Below, one piece after another: positions 61,730 through 64,000 of a stretch of 64,000 nucleotides of DNA. The position numbers and the translations under genes are program-made. The first letter of the stretch is position 1, and the number at the start of each line of letters is the position of its first letter. The notes below the pieces were generated by a model. The model made no database searches. It was not told the DNA's origin and saw only the letters and a list, made by a program, of their open reading frames with translations. This DNA comes from Casuarius casuarius (taxonomy: Eukaryota; Chordata; Aves; Casuariiformes; Casuariidae). The stretch is from the NCBI GenBank assembly GCA_003342895.1, contig PTFA01000111.1, positions 966,199 through 1,030,198 on the forward strand, read 5' to 3'.

Positions 61730-64000
61730 TTGGCAATGAATACTATCAGAGGACATGGCATTTGGAACTGGTCTGAAATGGTCTGAAAATAATACAGATA
61801 AATAAATGGTTTGATTTCTCTCAGGGTTAGAGAGATACGACTGAGGTGACTTCATTAGCTTATGTTTTGGAGGTGCTTTGCTGTCACATTGAACTATTTT
61901 AGCTGAATTCATGCAACTAAAAATATATGTGGCCTCTTTTTTCGTTTGTTTTTTACTAGGGAAAGAGAGGAACTGATCTTTTTTAACTTGGCACCTGACA
62001 TGCAAAGCCATTATTGTAACATATATTATTACATTAAATTGTAATAATAATACATCTAGAAAAACTTATACATTAAATTGTAGCAATAATTGTACAGTTG
62101 CAAAGCTGCAACAAAACATATTTTTTTCTTACAAAGATAATTTTTCCTTTGTAAACATTGCTATTTGATAGTACCAAATTCCTTGTGAGTAGTCAAACAT
62201 AGATGCAGTCAAAAAAGAAAAGGATCCATTTGCAAACTGGAGAACTTTTAATTTCTTTATTTTGTTAAAATATGCTGTTGGAATAATTGCTTCAAATAAT
62301 TATGAAAAAAAAAATAGAAATCCAAGATGTTTCAGAGACTGAATATAATACAGATGAGTTCCAGCTGCTGGAGGCAAAACCTTGAGAGGATGTCTCCACT
62401 ATAAAATGCAAGACTGTTTTAAATGTTTCTGAGCTAACCCCAAATGAACCCATGTATCTACATTGCACGGTGCTGTATGGGGAAAAGAGAGCTCTTCCTG
62501 CACAACGTAATGGGTGGCTGCACCCAAACTAGGTATTCTTGCCACTCTGAGCTAATTAGCTGAGGTAGTAGGAATGCAATATAGTTATTCTGCTCCTAGT
62601 CGCCAGTGAGCTTGTTCAGTGCTAGCTCAGGGATCTCTGTGCTCTGCTACTTCACACATTGCAGACAATCTCTAAGGGACTCATTAAAGCTGTTTTATTT
62701 CTCCCCATAATTGAAACTCTGGTGTGTTGCCTACATTATATATTTATTAATGTAAGCGTCTTTGTTTTACAAGTATGTTACTCCTCTGAAAGCTAATTTG
62801 GTTTTTAGTATTACATTTCAGAGTTCTTTCAGTTTCCTGTCTAATCAATGTTTTACCACTTTGTGATGTAATGTGTAGGTTTTTGTTTAAATAATAGACT
62901 GTCAGTCTGAACTTCTGACAGCATGGTAGAAACTGTTTTACAAGAGAATACATATTTCATAATTAAAACACTGACTGATTGCTCATAAATCCTGCCTATC
63001 ACTGGTGGTATGAATTGCTTTCGGGAGAGGCTTCCCATGTCTGCTGTCTACTGAGCCTCTGTTCTTTCTTTTCTTCAGGGGCCTAAGTTGCAAGTCAAAA
63101 AGAAATTTTACACCCTCCTTGTATGCAGAGATAACTGGGCTTATTTCTCTGCTCCCTAGTTTTCTGCTCTTTATCTGATATTGCACAAGCAGTATTTACT
63201 TTTCTGAGTAATTACATTGATTTCAAGATGTTTACAGTCATTCAACAAGTAGTATGTGGAAAGAGGGCAGAAATGTCACTTTAATTAGAGTTTAGTCAGA
63301 GGTTAAACCATTTCATCTTTATGAACACTGAGTAATTGATCTCTGTGGAGAAAAAAAAAAAAACCTGCAAAGCCATTAAAGAGGTGAAATCTGGAACCCA
63401 GACTTGGGCCTGCTCCTGGTTGCCACATCTGTTACACTCGCTGTAAGCTGGAGAAACCAACATAGCTTCCTTAACTGGAGGTTAACATGAGTTTCAGGGT
63501 CTCAAAGATCTAACATGCAGCTTTTTTGAGCAAATTTAAATCTCACATCTGAATTTTTGTCAAAATTTGTATAGATGTTTGGGATCCTCTGGACAAATAC
63601 TGAAAGTGTCATTATATGTGCTCTGTTTGTTATTTTAACTCTTCTTTCCTGACAGTCTTCATTTCTGTTCACGAGATAGATATTTTACAGATTTTCAGTT
63701 CATTTGAAGAATAGTTAGTGTTTGTGTGTGCAATTCTGACTTTTGTTGACTCTTCCTAATGCCTTTGAACATAATAAAAGGCATGGAAATGTTCCAGTAT
63801 CAGTCTCCCTTCTGAAGTTTGCTGGAATGATTACCTTTGTTGATGATAGATTATCAGCTTTCCATTCCATTCCAATCCCCAAAGCAATACAATTATTTGA
63901 TATGCGATTATATACAGCTACATTCTTCTGTCATGTATGCCATGTACTGAGTTTGATTAAGTTATTTTGGATTTCCCAAAGTAAAATTGACAGCAGCTTT
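61730..64000. other. Intron to the window end, no gene seen
   Basis: AT-rich non-coding DNA. A short near-duplication with ACATTAAATTGTA lies at about 62031-62095. Confidence 0.5.

Noticed and set aside
1..64000. tRNA, rRNA, snRNA or CRISPR arrays
   Set aside because: No cloverleaf with A/B box pattern, no U6 or 5S-type sequence and no regularly spaced repeat-spacer array was seen on either strand by eye.
1..64000. Scattered single N bases as biological signal
   Set aside because: They occur irregularly at about one per kilobase and reflect ambiguous consensus calls in a draft assembly.

Overview
The window reads as AT-rich nuclear DNA of a bird. The main evidence is a 5'-truncated CR1 LINE of avian type at about 9082-9621, with the diagnostic 8-bp terminal repeats, and an older CR1/L3-type fragment near 57.1-57.9 kb. 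A retroviral-type solo LTR is also present. Several simple repeats, scattered single N bases and one 260-base gap show it is a draft eukaryotic assembly. No bacterial-style gene layout exists, and almost all open reading frames are chance frames in non-coding DNA.

Only one coding exon can be supported. It is the first coding exon of a neuroligin, best matched to NLGN4 (NLGN4X-type), on the + strand: exon about 39259-40086, ATG at 39615, splice donor after 40086. It encodes the signal peptide and the N-terminal part of the esterase-like extracellular domain, 157 full codons plus one base. Everything upstream is therefore read as the intron before it (at least 39 kb) and everything downstream as the next intron (at least 23.9 kb). 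The 5' leader part of this exon carries two short upstream ORFs. One is a three-codon ORF that ends three bases before the main ATG.

Layout: 0-3.4 kb featureless intron; 3413-3909 a Tigger1-like mariner-family miniature transposon with TA target duplications; 5.34-5.94 kb a G-rich, CpG-rich island; 7.26-8.74 kb (- strand) a decayed, intron-less, lysine-rich coding sequence (probable processed pseudogene, parent not identified); 9.08-9.62 kb CR1; 13.2-14.4 kb simple and short tandem repeats; 17475-18655 a solo LTR with a 5-bp GAGCT target duplication; 18.7-33.5 kb plain intron; 33.5-34.2 kb and 37.25-37.9 kb two segments of raised GC of unknown origin; 39259-40086 the NLGN4 exon; 41.06-41.16 kb a cluster of three octamer motifs; 42.8 kb a 72-base poly(T); 48501 a good CTCF core motif; 57.1-57.9 kb an ancient CR1 split by a (CCCTT)n array and assembly gap; 61.57-61.73 kb a small CpG-dense patch.

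The most unusual item is the Tigger1-like element. In my recollection this family is typical of placental mammals, and long blocks here look close to the mammalian consensus. A lateral transfer into this bird lineage (or, less likely, contamination) deserves a check. I see no complete new multi-gene system in this window.
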